The position numbers and the translations under genes were made by a program. From Dermanyssus gallinae (Eukaryota; Arthropoda; Arachnida; Mesostigmata; Dermanyssidae), in NCBI GenBank assembly GCA_003439945.1, contig QVRM01002439.1, positions 81,649 through 145,648 of the forward strand: a stretch of 64,000 bases of DNA. The letters are read 5' to 3'. Below are positions 11,241 to 21,928 of the stretch, one piece after another (the first letter of the stretch is position 1; each line of letters starts with the position of its first letter). A model generated the notes under the pieces. The model did no database searches and had not been told where the DNA came from. It was given only the letters and a program-made list of their open reading frames with translations.

Positions 11241-12646
11241 AATAAATAATTCCTCTCGCCTCGCATGTTCGGCGAGAGGAAGCCCGTCTACTTGAACGAG
11301 CAGAATGGGAGCCCCATGCCTACATAAACCGCTCTCGTAAGGGGATACGGCACTCACTGAGTGACGACCAGGTAGAACGTCATTTGACGAATCTGCTGTT
11401 CAACCCTCACGTAAAAAACTCGGCCACAGGGGTTGAGTATCCACTTACATTTGAGCAGCACACAATGAATCTTCCCTTTGAGGAAGAAGAAGTATGCCGA
11501 GTTATCCGATCCCTTCCTAGATGGAAAAGTAGTGGGCCAGATCGGGTCTACTACGAACATTGGGTGCAGTCGAAGCCGCTCTTGAAGGGGATTTTCTGTG
11601 ATTTCTTTAATAGAATTATGGAGAAAGGGCGAATGCCCAGAGTTTGGCACATTGCTAGGCTTTCTCTGTTATTCAAGGGTAAACACGGGGACGATAGAAG
11701 TGACCCAAATCTGTACCGGGGAGTGGCGTCGGAGCGAACGCTCAAGAAAATATTCTGTAAGCTGATTATTGAAAGGATTGCAAATATAGCAAACAATGCT
11801 CTGCCTTCCGAGCAGTTCGGATTTAGAAAAGGCATGGGGACCCGCGACGCCATCCACGTTTTGCAATCCGAAGTAGAACGGGCGGTGTCTCGTCCAGGGG
11901 GCCACCTGTATGCAGTCTTCATTGACTGCGTCAAGGCCTTTGACAAGGCTCCGCGCGATCTTATGATCGATTGTTTTAGACAGATTGGCATAGGTAAAGC
12001 TCTTCTGCGAGTAATTTCTAGTTTTTTCGACGATGATACACTGTTGGTCGAGGGAAGGAACGGCGTGCGTGAGCTAACGCAGAATGTTGGGACTCCTCAG
12101 GGGGACCCACTAAGCTGCATCTCGTTCACGCTGCTTCTGGCCGACCTTGTTCAATACGTGCGTCAAGAGTTTCAACATGCCGTGGTAGTGATGTATGCTG
12201 ATGACATCGTTGTTGCTCATCGTAACATTGGTGCCATCTCGCGCATTACCGCCATGGTAGAGGCGTATCTCATGAAAAAAGGGCTAGAAATAAACTCACG
12301 CAAAACCAAGGCGATTAAGTTTCGTCGCGGCGGGCGTTTAGGTGCAAACGACGTTATTCGTTGCTGCGGGAAGCCATTGGAGTTTGTAAACTCTTTCCCA
12401 TACTTGGGTCTCCGGATTCACTACAGGGGAACATCGTTTACTACACACATCGAAAACAGTGTTACCTCGGCACTGGCAGCTCTCTACGGAGGGGTCGGAG
12501 ATGTACGGCGACTGTCCGTCGGTACGGCAGTGCGCTTCTTTATGTTAAAAACTCTGCCAAAGTTGGCGTATAGCTTAGACAGAGTGTGGCAACACCTGTC
12601 TCAAGCTAATTTTATTTGCTTGAAAAGTGCTTCACACTATACATGA
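11240..12646 (+). pseudogene. LINE reverse transcriptase (5'-truncated ORF2)
   Basis: It is a continuous frame of about 465 codons if read from the upstream in-frame codons (the REEARLLERAEWEPHAYINR segment). It shows the RT motifs in order: WKSSGPDR; LLFKGKHGDDRSDPNLYRGV; EQFGFRKGMGTRDAIHVL; the first catalytic aspartate block FIDCVKAFDKAPR; GTPQGDPLSC; the catalytic box MYADDIVVA at about 12190-12216; GLEINSRKTKAI; and FPYLGLRI. Both catalytic aspartate sites are intact. After RVWQHL the frame drifts and ends at 12646, so the C-terminal domain is lost from this frame. Non-LTR identity is certain; the clade is not. Confidence 0.8.
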
Positions 12647-13305
12647 AGCGAGTACTCTGCCTTTCAATCAAGGCGAGAAGCCTATGTATTGTCGGACTGT
12701 GTGCCTTGAAGATCCTTACACTTCTTCTCTCGGTGGAACGGCAAAACAACAAGTATTTATGTTTAATAATAGCATGAACTATTTTGTACATACTCTATTT
12801 GAGTGAAATAAATATGATTGATATTCTTAAATAAATACTGCCCTTCTTAAAAAAATAGATTATGTTTGAAAAAGAATAAGTTAATAAAAACAAAGATAGA
12901 TATGACATACCTCGCTGCTATGTCATATAGTTTCCATACTTGAAATAATATACAACATAATTGTGAAAATATAGCACGCACACTCACATGTAGGTACTGA
13001 AGTTTAGTTTCGGGTCCTCATCAAACGTAAAATGCCACAAAAAATCATCGACTCATTTAGGCAAACTCATATTTTTAACTCTGTCAACCCTATTTAAGAC
13101 GCTCTTAATGGGCTGACATAGGTCTATGGCGTGATACCGTCCGCGTAGACTCTATAGCCAACTCTGCGGCAGAGGACTGTAGCTGCAGGACAATCGTGAG
13201 GTATTGTAAATATTCATTTGATTTGCGCAACATAATGAGGAAATATATTTTACAGAAATATGTTAAAATGTTAGGCATCAGCTAGGCGTGCCAATGAGAT
13301 AAACG

Positions 13306-13740
13306 TTGGACATCATTGAACGTCGCATCGAGTACACACCAAGTCATATTCAGTCATGCCTAGTGAGGTTGGGGGTGAGATCGCATTTGCGCTTAGTAAT
13401 ACGTAGTTTCTTATGCATCGATGTGAACAAGGTCAAAAATCCCAGATTGGATGAAATGATGCCGATGCGAGTACGCGAAACTACGTACTACCTAACCCAA
13501 GTTCTCACCGGTCCTGGCAGCTTCCTGACCTATATGGTGAAAATCGGAAAGACTGAGGTTGACATTAGTGTGCGACTTGTGCGACGCCGGCGAAGCCGAT
13601 GACGTGGATCACACGCTTTTTGCATGCTGGACTCTCGACATCACGAGACAGACGACCCGGTCACGGTATCTGTCGCAACTTCAAGTTACGTTAGGTGCAT
13701 TCTACGGTTTAATTGCCATCCCAGACCAAAGTCTCTAAAA
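13306..13740 (+). pseudogene. LINE C-terminal fragment with CCHC-like motif
   Basis: Positions 13306-13580 encode a segment with YYLTQVLTGPGSFLTYM, the 'LTQxLTGHG' signature found after the RT in R1/Jockey-like ORF2 proteins. A frame change near 13575 leads into CDLCDAGEADDVDHTLFAC, a C-x2-C-x10-H-x4-C knuckle. The frameshift and the separation from the RT indicate a dead copy, possibly the tail of the element at 11240. Confidence 0.65.
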
Positions 13741-14050
13741 ACGCTAAGAAATTTAGTAAGTCTATACCCCATAGATCGAAAGTATTTCATTATGGAAGTA
13801 TAGTATTGAATGTACTAATAAGATAATATTACTAATATCAAATTGTGCAACTTAAACAACAACTAATGAAGAATAAATTCGATTATATATTAGAATAAGA
13901 CTTCATTTTTTAAATCACGTACAGTTTAACAGAAAACAGGTGTCTTTCGGCTACCATACCATCATCCTCCGCAGAGGATATGAAAATTATGATACATATT
14001 TGTAAAAAAAAGGATATTGATTCAATCTTCCATAGTGTTTTTGTTCTATT
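13741..14050. other. AT-rich spacer
   Basis: I see no gene or structured repeat. Confidence 0.4.
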
Positions 14051-14661
14051 CTAAATAGCTCCCACCCACTGTGCCACTTCTTTCCCACTCTTCCAAAAAA
14101 AATTGCGTTTCAGAATCGAGTCAAGTTGCTTCTGCGATTTTTTATCTCTCCTTCTATAGTCTCGAAACATCGCTCCTTGATTTTTTATTTGTGGCAACAG
14201 AAAAAGATCAGGCGAATATGGTTGCGGATATATAGAAATCAAAATCTTCATTAATAATTCCGACATCTGTAACGATGTGCCTGCCGATGCGTTGTTGTGA
14301 TGAAGGATCCCAGATATCCCACAACTGTTTGCCCAGAGTTCAGACCTCTTGTGCCGGACGTCCTTGTATAATCTTGTTCAAACTTCGCGTCCATAAAAAC
14401 TGATCCATAAAAGATCTCCAATTCCTCAGTCATCTCCTTTATAGTTATTCGGCAATTGTTGAGTACGATATCACGATCTTTTCTGCGCTTTTTTCTGTTA
14501 TTGGCATGGAAAGCCTTCCTGAAGAACGGGGTGGTCATATTCGGTCTCGTCATCGCGAAACCGACGATAGCACGTATATAAGGTGTTTCGGGACACTGCT
14601 TAAGCACCATACGCAGTTTACGTTTCCACCACTTAAGAACATATACTTTTGTCTTTAACAC
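14051..14661 (-). pseudogene. internally deleted mariner transposase
   Basis: Read on the minus strand, 14480-14400 gives the mariner helix-turn-helix segment (ITIKEMTEELEIFYGSV). Shortly after, in another frame, comes the second catalytic block (GILHHNNASAGTS; the family has LHHDNAPAH, so the aspartate is replaced by asparagine). Then the third block YSPDLFLLPQIKNQG is shortened, and the C-terminal QLDSILKRNFFWKSG segment follows. The stretch between the HTH and the second block, which should contain the first catalytic aspartate, is deleted. No flanking inverted repeats were recognised. Confidence 0.72.
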
Positions 14662-14891
14662 ATAACTTAGTGCAGATTCGTTGTTCGTCTATTTGTGGCT
14701 TCTTAGAAATCGCAGAAACTCGTTTTCTTCACTTCTTTAAATTAAACACAAACAACAAACGCCGAAATTGGGCCTGTGTGTACCTAATGAATGGTGCTGC
14801 TGAGCGAAACAAATCGGAACGCCTTAGTAGTTTCGATTATATTTTTAAAATGCAAGCACTAGAACTTTTCGATCCGCCCTTGTATAAATAG

Positions 14892-14965
14892 GTATCACCT
14901 AAAACCAGAACACAAACAGTAACTTACTACATTAGTTGACGTACACCTTATGTTGAATAATGATG

Positions 14966-15006
<41 letters not shown>
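14892..15006 (+). repeat. dispersed repeat ending in (AT)n, copy left of smo
   Basis: CACAAACAGTAACTTACTAC and CACCTTATGTTGAATAATG, followed by an (AT)n tail, match 19091-19194 closely. The two copies are direct repeats on either side of the smoothened gene. Confidence 0.65.
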
Positions 15007-15009
<3 letters not shown>

Positions 15010-15582
15010 CTGGCTACGTTCTGTTTCTAAGTTCTTACGCAGGTTAACCTTTTTATTTTAAGTCATTCTTTGTCATGTTTTAGACAATATTGAATTAATA
15101 TTCTAACTGAGTTTAGCGTCGCAAATAGCTCGCACGATCTAAGTTGCAACGTAGAAATCAGTTCCTTCGTTGAGGCTTCAAAAAGTTTCTTAGTTATTAG
15201 GCTGGCTTTGGACCGACCGAACCAGGTAGCACCCCGCCACGACTCGCCAGACACATTGTTTTCACTCCTCCCTGTGGAGCCAGCCGAATCGCCACCTGTG
15301 CGTGCGATCAGCCGGTGCTCAGATTTCGAGGTACCAACAACATCCACCTCGAAGAAGCAACGCGTTCGAACAACCAGAACCGAAGCCGCTTGAACGGATG
15401 AGATTTGTGTTCGTCCGCGTTCGAAGTTCAAGTTCTCGTTTCATGGGTGCGTTCCGTCTAATGCAGGCAAGCAAGCAAGATCATCGTATTGTGTCGTGCT
15501 GTGGGGTTTGTTCTCTCTGATGAAGATGTTCGTTTAGCGAGTACAACTACCGAGTCGAGACAGATCAACTCGAGAACAGGCG

Positions 15583-18498
15583 ATGCTGCTTTACTTCGTA
15601 GCGCTGTTTCTCACTGCCGGCAATGTAGCGTCGGAGATCGCCAACGGTAACGGTAGCAACAGTAGCAATGCTCCGCAGCAACAACAGCAGCAGCAGCCGC
15701 AGAACCACCATCAACACCAACACCAACCCGAAGCGAGCTTTTCGCACCAGGTCGTGTGCGAGCGGCACGCGAAATGCGAGGACCACGGCAATCTTACGTG
15801 CTTCGGTAGCAGCCTGCCGTACTCGAGCACCACAATCGAGCTCGTCGAAGATGTCGACAACCAGCGCGAGGTGGACGAACGCCTGGCCCAGTGGGAGGCG
15901 GGCCTGCGTCAGATTCCGCGATGCTGGGCGGTCGTGCAGCCTCTGCTGTGCTCGCTGTACCGGCCGCCGTGCAAGAACAGCTCGGTCCCGCTGCTGCCGA
16001 GCAAGCTGTGCGAGCAGGCGCGAAAAGCGTGCCGCATAACGGCGCTCGCCGGCGGCCTCGAGTGGCCGCACTTCCTGCGCTGCGAGCAGGACATCTTTCC
16101 GAAGGGCTGCAAGAGCGACATGCGCAAGATTCGGTTCAACGCGATTCAGGGCCACTGTCCGTCGCCGCTCGTGCCCACGCCGGACCGCGACTCGTGGTAC
16201 CCCGAAATCGACGGGTGCGGTGTGTCCTGCCGCCAGCATCCGCTCGTGTCGGTCGACGAGCAGCGCGAGATGCGGACGTTCGTCGCGTGCGTGGCCAGCG
16301 TCTCGGCGGCGTGCTGCATCTTCACACTGCTCACGCATCTGCTTGACTGGACGTCGTCGCTCAAGTATCCGATGCTGATGACGGTCTACGCGGCCGGCTG
16401 TCTGCTCGTCGTGTGCGGCGGATTCGGAGCGCAGTTCGCGTTCGGCTCGGACACCATCCTCTGCAAGAAGGACGGCACGATCCGACACGGCGAGCCGAGC
16501 GCCAAGGAGAACCTCGCCTGTCTGGCAGTGTTCGTGGCGTGCTACTACTTCCTGTTCGCTGCGCTCGCCTGGTTTGTGCTCATCTGCTACGCGTGGAGCG
16601 CCTCCATTCTCCGGCTGTCGTCGCGAAGCCTCAGCGAAGGCTACTGGAAGTCGCGGACGGCCTACTTTCACATGTTCGCGTGGTCGGTGCCGCTCGTCCT
16701 CACCATCGTCGTCATCGCGCTGTCGGAGATCGAAGCCGACTCGCTGACCGGCGTCTGCTTCGTGAGCCAGCATTCGATCCCGATGCGGGTGGCGTTTGTG
16801 GTGCTGCCGTCAATTCTGGCCGTTGCGTGCGCCGCCTGGTTCCTCATCCGCCTCGAGTACAAGCTCGTCCGGCTGAAGAACTCGAGCATGAGCATGCTGA
16901 ACGACGAGTCTCGGGGCCACATCGAAAAGGCCATCCATCGCCTGGGTCTTCTGCTGCTCTGCATGTGTCTGATGACGTTCGTGACGGCCTTCTGCCACAT
17001 TCACGAGTTCCGCCATCTGGCGCTCTGGCGGACGTCGCTTCGCGAGCACTTCTCGTGCCGAACGAACGTCGTTCCGTCCGACTTGAACCGTGTCATCGAG
17101 ACGACGAGCTGCGACCTGAAGGCCAAGCCCGGCCTGCTCGTGTTGCGAGTCCACCTCATGGTGTTCCTTTCGGCGTGTCTCGTCCTGCTGGCCGCCACGA
17201 TGAATTCGTCGGCCGCGAAGGCGTGGAGGCGCGTGTTCAACGAGGTCGTGCTCCGCAAAAAGACGGAGTCGACGAAGACGACACGAAACCAGGCGATTGC
17301 CGACGCGTTCGCCCACGCCAAAAAGGAGCGCGCCAATGATGATGACGACGACGACGACGATGATGAAGACGGCCGTATTGGCGCGGCCGACTCGGTGTCG
17401 CAGAACCTCAGCTCGACGTGGACGAACGTGCTGCCCGGCCTTCCGTACGGCGTCATATCGCCAATGATGGTGAGTCGGCGCTACTCGTCGACGAGTGACG
17501 TCAGCCGACGCACGTCCAAATGGATGCAGTCGATGGCCCGCAAGCGGAAGACGCGCAAAGAACGCGACCGGTATCGCGGCGCCACCGAGAAGACAACATC
17601 GACGGGCGACCTCGGCTACACGACCGTGCCACTTCTGCCGCCCCACCAACAACAAGCGGCGGCGGCGGCGCAACAGCAACAACACCAAGCAGCTGCTGCA
17701 GCTGTTGCCGCTGCAGCTGCGGCAGCAGCAGCAGCAACCGGCCAACAGCCAGTCCGGGCCGCCGGCGGTCATCCGGGCCCGCTTATCCGGAAGTCGATGG
17801 TCAACAAGAAACACCTCATCAATCCGCCATTCACGCACGGCATGTCGGGCGAGGCTCGCGAGAACCGCCTCTGTCCGTTCAGGCCGAAGTCGGCCACACC
17901 GCCGTGGACGATGATGACGGCGACGGGGGCGGCGGCGGCGGCGTCGTCGACCTCAGCACAGGGCGCTTCGGCCATCATCGGGCCAACGCAGACGCAGGCA
18001 CAGTCGCCTTCAATGTTGCTGGCGGCGGCGGCAGCTGCCGCAGCGGCGGCTTCGGGGGTGCCGCCTCCGCAGGCGTCGCTGTACGCCGCCCTTCCGATGC
18101 TGTCGCCTGCCGGCGCTCACGGCCGGCTTGCTCATCTGCCGTTCGCGTTTCCCGGCGCGCAGGCGTTCCCGCTCATTGACCCCTTCACGGGCTTTCCGCT
18201 CGGGCCCTACTCGCCGTACTTCGCGCCGTACGGCATGATGCCGGCCCCGCCTCCGGCGGCCACCGAGTTCGTACCGTTCCCGGACGTCGACAGCATCAAG
18301 TCGCCGCTCATCCCGCTTCGAGCGCACGAGACGGGCAGCGAAGCGTCGTTTCGAATGCCTCTGGCCGGACTCTCGGACACCGAATACGACACGGAGGCGT
18401 ACCGGCCGCAGACCGCTGTGCCTCGAGACGCAAGACAGCCGAAAAGTGGACGGCTGTCCGCTCCGCCCAAAAGGCAAAGTGGCTTTTTTAGCACATGA
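15583..18498 (+). CDS. smo: Smoothened, Hedgehog-pathway seven-transmembrane protein
   Basis: This is a single uninterrupted frame of 971 aa. An in-frame stop lies about 50 bases upstream with no ATG between, which supports this start. It has a signal peptide (1-17), a low-complexity N/Q/H linker, and a cysteine-rich frizzled-type domain (about 56-190, e.g. CKNSSVPLLPSKLCEQA). The Smo-type linker (CPSPLVPT, WYPEIDGCGVSC) precedes seven membrane segments starting near 230, 262, 312, 361, 399, 452 and 520. The C-tail (about 545-971) has an acidic run (586-597), an RRYSSTSDVS cluster resembling PKA/CK1 sites, a basic RKRKTRKERDRYR stretch, long poly-Ala/poly-Gln runs and an acidic end SDTEYDTEAY. 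In the pathway, Patched restrains Smo, which signals to Ci/Gli. Having no introns is unusual next to its intron-rich neighbours. Coding sequence is strongly GC-rich. Confidence 0.95.
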   Translation: MLLYFVALFLTAGNVASEIANGNGSNSSNAPQQQQQQQPQNHHQHQHQPEASFSHQVVCERHAKCEDHGNLTCFGSSLPYSSTTIELVEDVDNQREVDERLAQWEAGLRQIPRCWAVVQPLLCSLYRPPCKNSSVPLLPSKLCEQARKACRITALAGGLEWPHFLRCEQDIFPKGCKSDMRKIRFNAIQGHCPSPLVPTPDRDSWYPEIDGCGVSCRQHPLVSVDEQREMRTFVACVASVSAACCIFTLLTHLLDWTSSLKYPMLMTVYAAGCLLVVCGGFGAQFAFGSDTILCKKDGTIRHGEPSAKENLACLAVFVACYYFLFAALAWFVLICYAWSASILRLSSRSLSEGYWKSRTAYFHMFAWSVPLVLTIVVIALSEIEADSLTGVCFVSQHSIPMRVAFVVLPSILAVACAAWFLIRLEYKLVRLKNSSMSMLNDESRGHIEKAIHRLGLLLLCMCLMTFVTAFCHIHEFRHLALWRTSLREHFSCRTNVVPSDLNRVIETTSCDLKAKPGLLVLRVHLMVFLSACLVLLAATMNSSAAKAWRRVFNEVVLRKKTESTKTTRNQAIADAFAHAKKERANDDDDDDDDDEDGRIGAADSVSQNLSSTWTNVLPGLPYGVISPMMVSRRYSSTSDVSRRTSKWMQSMARKRKTRKERDRYRGATEKTTSTGDLGYTTVPLLPPHQQQAAAAAQQQQHQAAAAAVAAAAAAAAAATGQQPVRAAGGHPGPLIRKSMVNKKHLINPPFTHGMSGEARENRLCPFRPKSATPPWTMMTATGAAAAASSTSAQGASAIIGPTQTQAQSPSMLLAAAAAAAAAASGVPPPQASLYAALPMLSPAGAHGRLAHLPFAFPGAQAFPLIDPFTGFPLGPYSPYFAPYGMMPAPPPAATEFVPFPDVDSIKSPLIPLRAHETGSEASFRMPLAGLSDTEYDTEAYRPQTAVPRDARQPKSGRLSAPPKRQSGFFST
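17641..18060 (+). repeat. poly-Ala/poly-Gln triplet tracts in the smo tail
   Basis: GCG/GCA/GCT and CAA/CAG runs encode interrupted alanine and glutamine tracts (residues about 687-720, 785-790 and 808-825). They lie in the cytoplasmic tail and are likely length-variable. Confidence 0.75.
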
Positions 18499-19090
18499 TG
18501 CGCTCGCATATTTGACATGTAGACAAACACACCCCCCCACACACACACACATCGATACTCACCAACACGTGTTGTTTAAACTGTTCCGATTGATGGTACG
18601 ACTACTACAACTGCCAAACTCAAAAACAAAATCAACGTTTTGACCAGGCTACTGTAACCGTTGATCAACTAGATACCCCACTTAATAATGCGCTGCCGTA
18701 TTAGTCTAATTCAATCAATTGTATTACTCTAACGAATTTCTACTATTGTTGTTATTATTATTATTATTGTTATTGTCACCACCATAACTGCTCTCAAGAA
18801 TCTCAACAACACATTTTAGGTCACAACGTTTAGCGGTTCATTGGTCGTTCGTTTACAGGGTGTAACTTAATGTCTCAAGTTTTAGAATTGTGCTGCAGCA
18901 ACATACAACCGACCGCATGTGGAAACCATGCAGAATAATGCATTTGAACCGACTCACTCTTTTAGGAACTATCCTAGCAAACATTTCCCCTATTTTTCGT
19001 CTTTTATACCTAATTGTTTTTTTCAGTGCGTATATTTATTTGTTTATCTTTAGAGTAAAATATTTTTAAGGTCCATTTATATTTATGGTT
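18499..19090 (+). other. probable smo 3' untranslated region
   Basis: This is AT-rich non-coding sequence with a (CA)n stretch (18532-18550) and an (ATT)n stretch (18745-18765). No AATAAA lies close to the stop. The first plausible signal on this strand is AATAAA at about 20270 followed by a GT-rich stretch, which would give a 3' UTR of about 1.8 kb; this is uncertain. Confidence 0.4.
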
Positions 19091-19161
19091 GACTCACTTA
19101 AAATTAGAGCACAAACAATAACTTATTACATTAGTTGTGGAGATGTACACCTTATGTTGAA

Positions 19162-19192
<31 letters not shown>

Positions 19193-19194
19193 TT
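19091..19194 (+). repeat. dispersed repeat ending in (AT)n, copy right of smo
   Basis: It is the partner of 14892-15006, in the same orientation, diverged by several substitutions and a small insertion (GTGGAGATG) and with its own (AT)n tail at 19167-19193. Confidence 0.65.
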
Positions 19195-19564
19195 ACTGAC
19201 TGAGCTCGAGGAGCATTCTCGCCTAAAGGCTATCTAATCGAAGCCTAGTGATAGTTAACTTTTCGAGCTTCCTTGGCACATTGTTTTCTTTGTTGCTCTT
19301 GCACGCTTGATTCTTTATTGGAGGCAATTTAGCTAGTTAGGCAGACGTTCAACCAATAACGAACGTTTTCTGCGATCGTTCTACTTGTTTACACCTATCA
19401 CGCCTTTGTGCGTCCGCATGTTTTTTTTGTGCGCGACGGGAAACATCTTGAATGTAGTTAAGCAATATATTAGATTATTTTTATTGCGTGAATTCCCAAG
19501 GTTATATGGAAATCTATAAATTGCGATAAATCCTATGAAGAGAGCGTTTTTTTTAGTTATTCCG

Positions 19565-19750
19565 TAAGGCTAATGCTCGTGTACGATATGTTCATGTCAT
19601 AGCTGATTCTTAATCCACTCCGACATTTACCTTGTCTAAATTGGAAACCATGAAAACCAACTTAAGAGTGGCCGATTTGGGTCCCCTTAGGAACCTAGGC
19701 CTCCCGAATGCAGGGCAAAGGCTTACTGTCACTAAGCCACCTTGCTCGGT
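19565..19750 (-). mobile_element. tRNA-derived SINE, older copy
   Basis: It matches 22107-22286 along its length. On the minus strand the head has an A-box-like TGGCTTAGTGA (19729-19739), followed by GCATTCGGGAGG. The B box is damaged (GGTTCCTAAGGGG). The body continues through TTGGTTTTCATGGTTTCCAA to the low-coordinate end. Confidence 0.65.
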
Positions 19751-20060
19751 TGAACGTAAAAGAAAAAAGAATGAATACGCATAACTGTTCTTTACTCGAC
19801 CTCAACGCCTACTTAGAGCGAACCCTGCGCTTGAATGTGACTAATCTATTCATTGAAATTCCGTATAATGTTAAGGACGATTTTAAATGTACTTCTTTAA
19901 TTGTACATACCACTCTCCTCTTTGTAGATAACTCGCTAAAAAGAGTGCCTGAATTAAACCAATTAGCGTGTAGACAAAACGCCAACTCAACGGAGGAGCG
20001 ACGCAGCAAGCTGCTAATTAATTGAGTGCTCAACAACACATTTGTAGAATCTCATAACGA

Positions 20061-20092
<32 letters not shown>

Positions 20093-21840
20093 CCCCTATG
20101 ATCTTTTTGGCCACATTCGGCCGTGCTTGTATATCTCAATCCAGATACACCAGCTGTCAGAAATCGCATGCGAGTGCTTTATTTCATTGTATATACAAAC
20201 ATAAACAGACACCGACGGATGCCGATACCTAAATCATCATGTATAAATGTCGGTATATTCAATCATGTTGCAATAAAGCAGTGTTAATTGCATACAAAGT
20301 GTTATCTTTATTTAGTTTCATAGGGCATACGAAATCTGCAAAAATGTCACTATTCCATAATCTAGAAGGAATCCGGGGCTAATAATAACCTCGAACCGGT
20401 GAAGCAACCTTTTTCACTGCTTTTCCAATTAAAGGAATCTATTCCTCTCACCTGGTCAACCATATAATTATTTAAGGACTCTCGTGAGTAATTAATCCAG
20501 GTATGAAGATTGCGTATAAATCAGCTCTGCTAGTCAAAACGTCTATAACTCTGTCCCTCAGGCAGGTTACCCTAAATGCTAACAATTTGACATATTAGTG
20601 TTTTCGATGACGTTAAAATTTAGCATGGATTCAATCAGGCGCATTCAAATCCGTGTTTAGAGAAAGTTATTTTCTTCAATTATGCATGTCTTTCCTTTCT
20701 CAAGATTGCCTTCTAACGCGCTTTGACTGCCGTGAATAGTAGCTGCCAAAGTAGTTTTCACGATTGATTCTCCAACCTTGCTGCGCATGCGTTGGCTCAT
20801 TGCAGCAACAATCATCAATAGTATTGCATATTTGGGTCACTCATATAACCGATTGCGATGCAAAATGAACCTATTGCAAAAAGAGAGCAGGCCTTCACAT
20901 TCGTTGGCGTTACCTCCGCTGTCGGTTCGCGATGGCTCCCGGATGAATATTCGAGTGAAATCAATTCACGTCTACACCTGTCGTGCCCCGCGTTTCATTA
21001 AGGTTACAGACTTGTTTATCTATCAGGCTTGTCTGCAGTCCTCTGCAAGAATTTGCGACCGTTTTATCGGTATCAGGGGGATGTCGGCGGTGGTGGCCAT
21101 CTTCGTACATTTGCGATAAAATTCCTAACCACAAATAATTAACTTGAGGAGTCTATACAACATCGGTTCGTCTCACGACCTTGGCTATGCTAAAGTTTTG
21201 AATTTAGTCAAGAATTATAGCTAAAACAGGTCCTTATACTAAGTGGCATTCGAAACGTCTATTAGTCTTCTTTGAATTCCAGTGACAAAGGTGAGAGTTT
21301 TTACTGCCATGATGGACGAAGCCGCATACATATCTGAGCAGAAGTGTATCACAGTCTACCCTGTATTTCTGTTGCACAACTTGCGCTGTATGCGTCCAGG
21401 TATACGCAGGCAATCTGTTCTCATTGCATGTTACTATCTAAACATGAACAAATCTAGTAGCAATAGCAAATGAAGGACGGCTGAGGCGTTGAAATTCAGT
21501 CCGCTGCTCGTCGTCGTATTTATTTATTTATTCACGCAGTTGAAATATACATCTCACTGGTAGGTGCATCTGCACGATGCCCGACGGCAGACCGTCCTAA
21601 TTGTGAATCAAATCGTGTGCTCGTCAACCTCCTTATTCGTTCGCTATCTGTATTCATTGTTGCTATTGTTGGTAATATTGTTCTTAGCATCATCTGCTGC
21701 ACCACCCACTTCTTTATTCAGCGCACCATTGAACACGCAATGACCCCCATACGTCCATCGCTATCTTGATTAGGGTGGTGACGAGCGACATTTCGGCTCA
21801 CTTCACTGCATCGTTTACACTTCACTAAACAGGCAGAGTC
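19751..21840. other. intergenic stretch between smo and UBLCP1
   Basis: It contains a short (AT)n tract (20064-20092) and two open frames (19708-20025, 105 aa; 20778-21119, 113 aa) without recognisable motifs. At the right end, on the minus strand, is the UBLCP1 3' region. Confidence 0.4.
21514..21532 (-). terminator. candidate UBLCP1 polyadenylation signals
   Basis: The minus strand reads GAATAAATAAATAAATACG, giving overlapping AATAAA hexamers about 310 bases downstream of the UBLCP1 stop codon. They are placed as expected for a 3' UTR end but not proven. Confidence 0.4.
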
Positions 21841-21928
21841 TCACTTCTCATGTTTTTCAAGGTAGCGCTCCCATTTCCTGTGGTGAAGCTTGGACAAATC
21901 GTCCAACTTGGCAATGCATTTCAGGTAC
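21841..21928 (-). CDS. Ublcp1: UBLCP1 exon 7 (C-terminus)
   Basis: After GTTGCAG it encodes [20 protein letters not shown] and RYLEKHEK, then TGA. This matches the family's C-terminal helix. Confidence 0.92.

Larger units (their letters stand above)
11240..13740 (+). mobile_element. 5'-truncated non-LTR retrotransposon
   Basis: The reading frame opens at about 11240 and runs through the reverse transcriptase to 12646. A remnant of the C-terminal region with a zinc-knuckle-like motif lies at 13500-13640. Between them (12760-13300) is AT-rich sequence without coding similarity, perhaps a later insertion or a decayed part. No endonuclease domain is seen, which agrees with 5' truncation. No clear poly(A) tail or target-site duplication was found. 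Confidence 0.75.

Noticed and set aside
15668..17339. Other sense-strand frames inside smo (e.g. 16413-17339, 308 aa)
   Set aside because: These are frame-shifted shadows of the same GC-rich exon, with arginine-rich, domain-free sequence.
15565..17838. Long antisense open frames over smo (402 aa at 15565-16773 and 342 aa at 16810-17838)
   Set aside because: They arise from the strong GC third-position bias of the smo coding strand. They are rich in Arg/Ala/His with no domain, while the sense frame is a full Smoothened.
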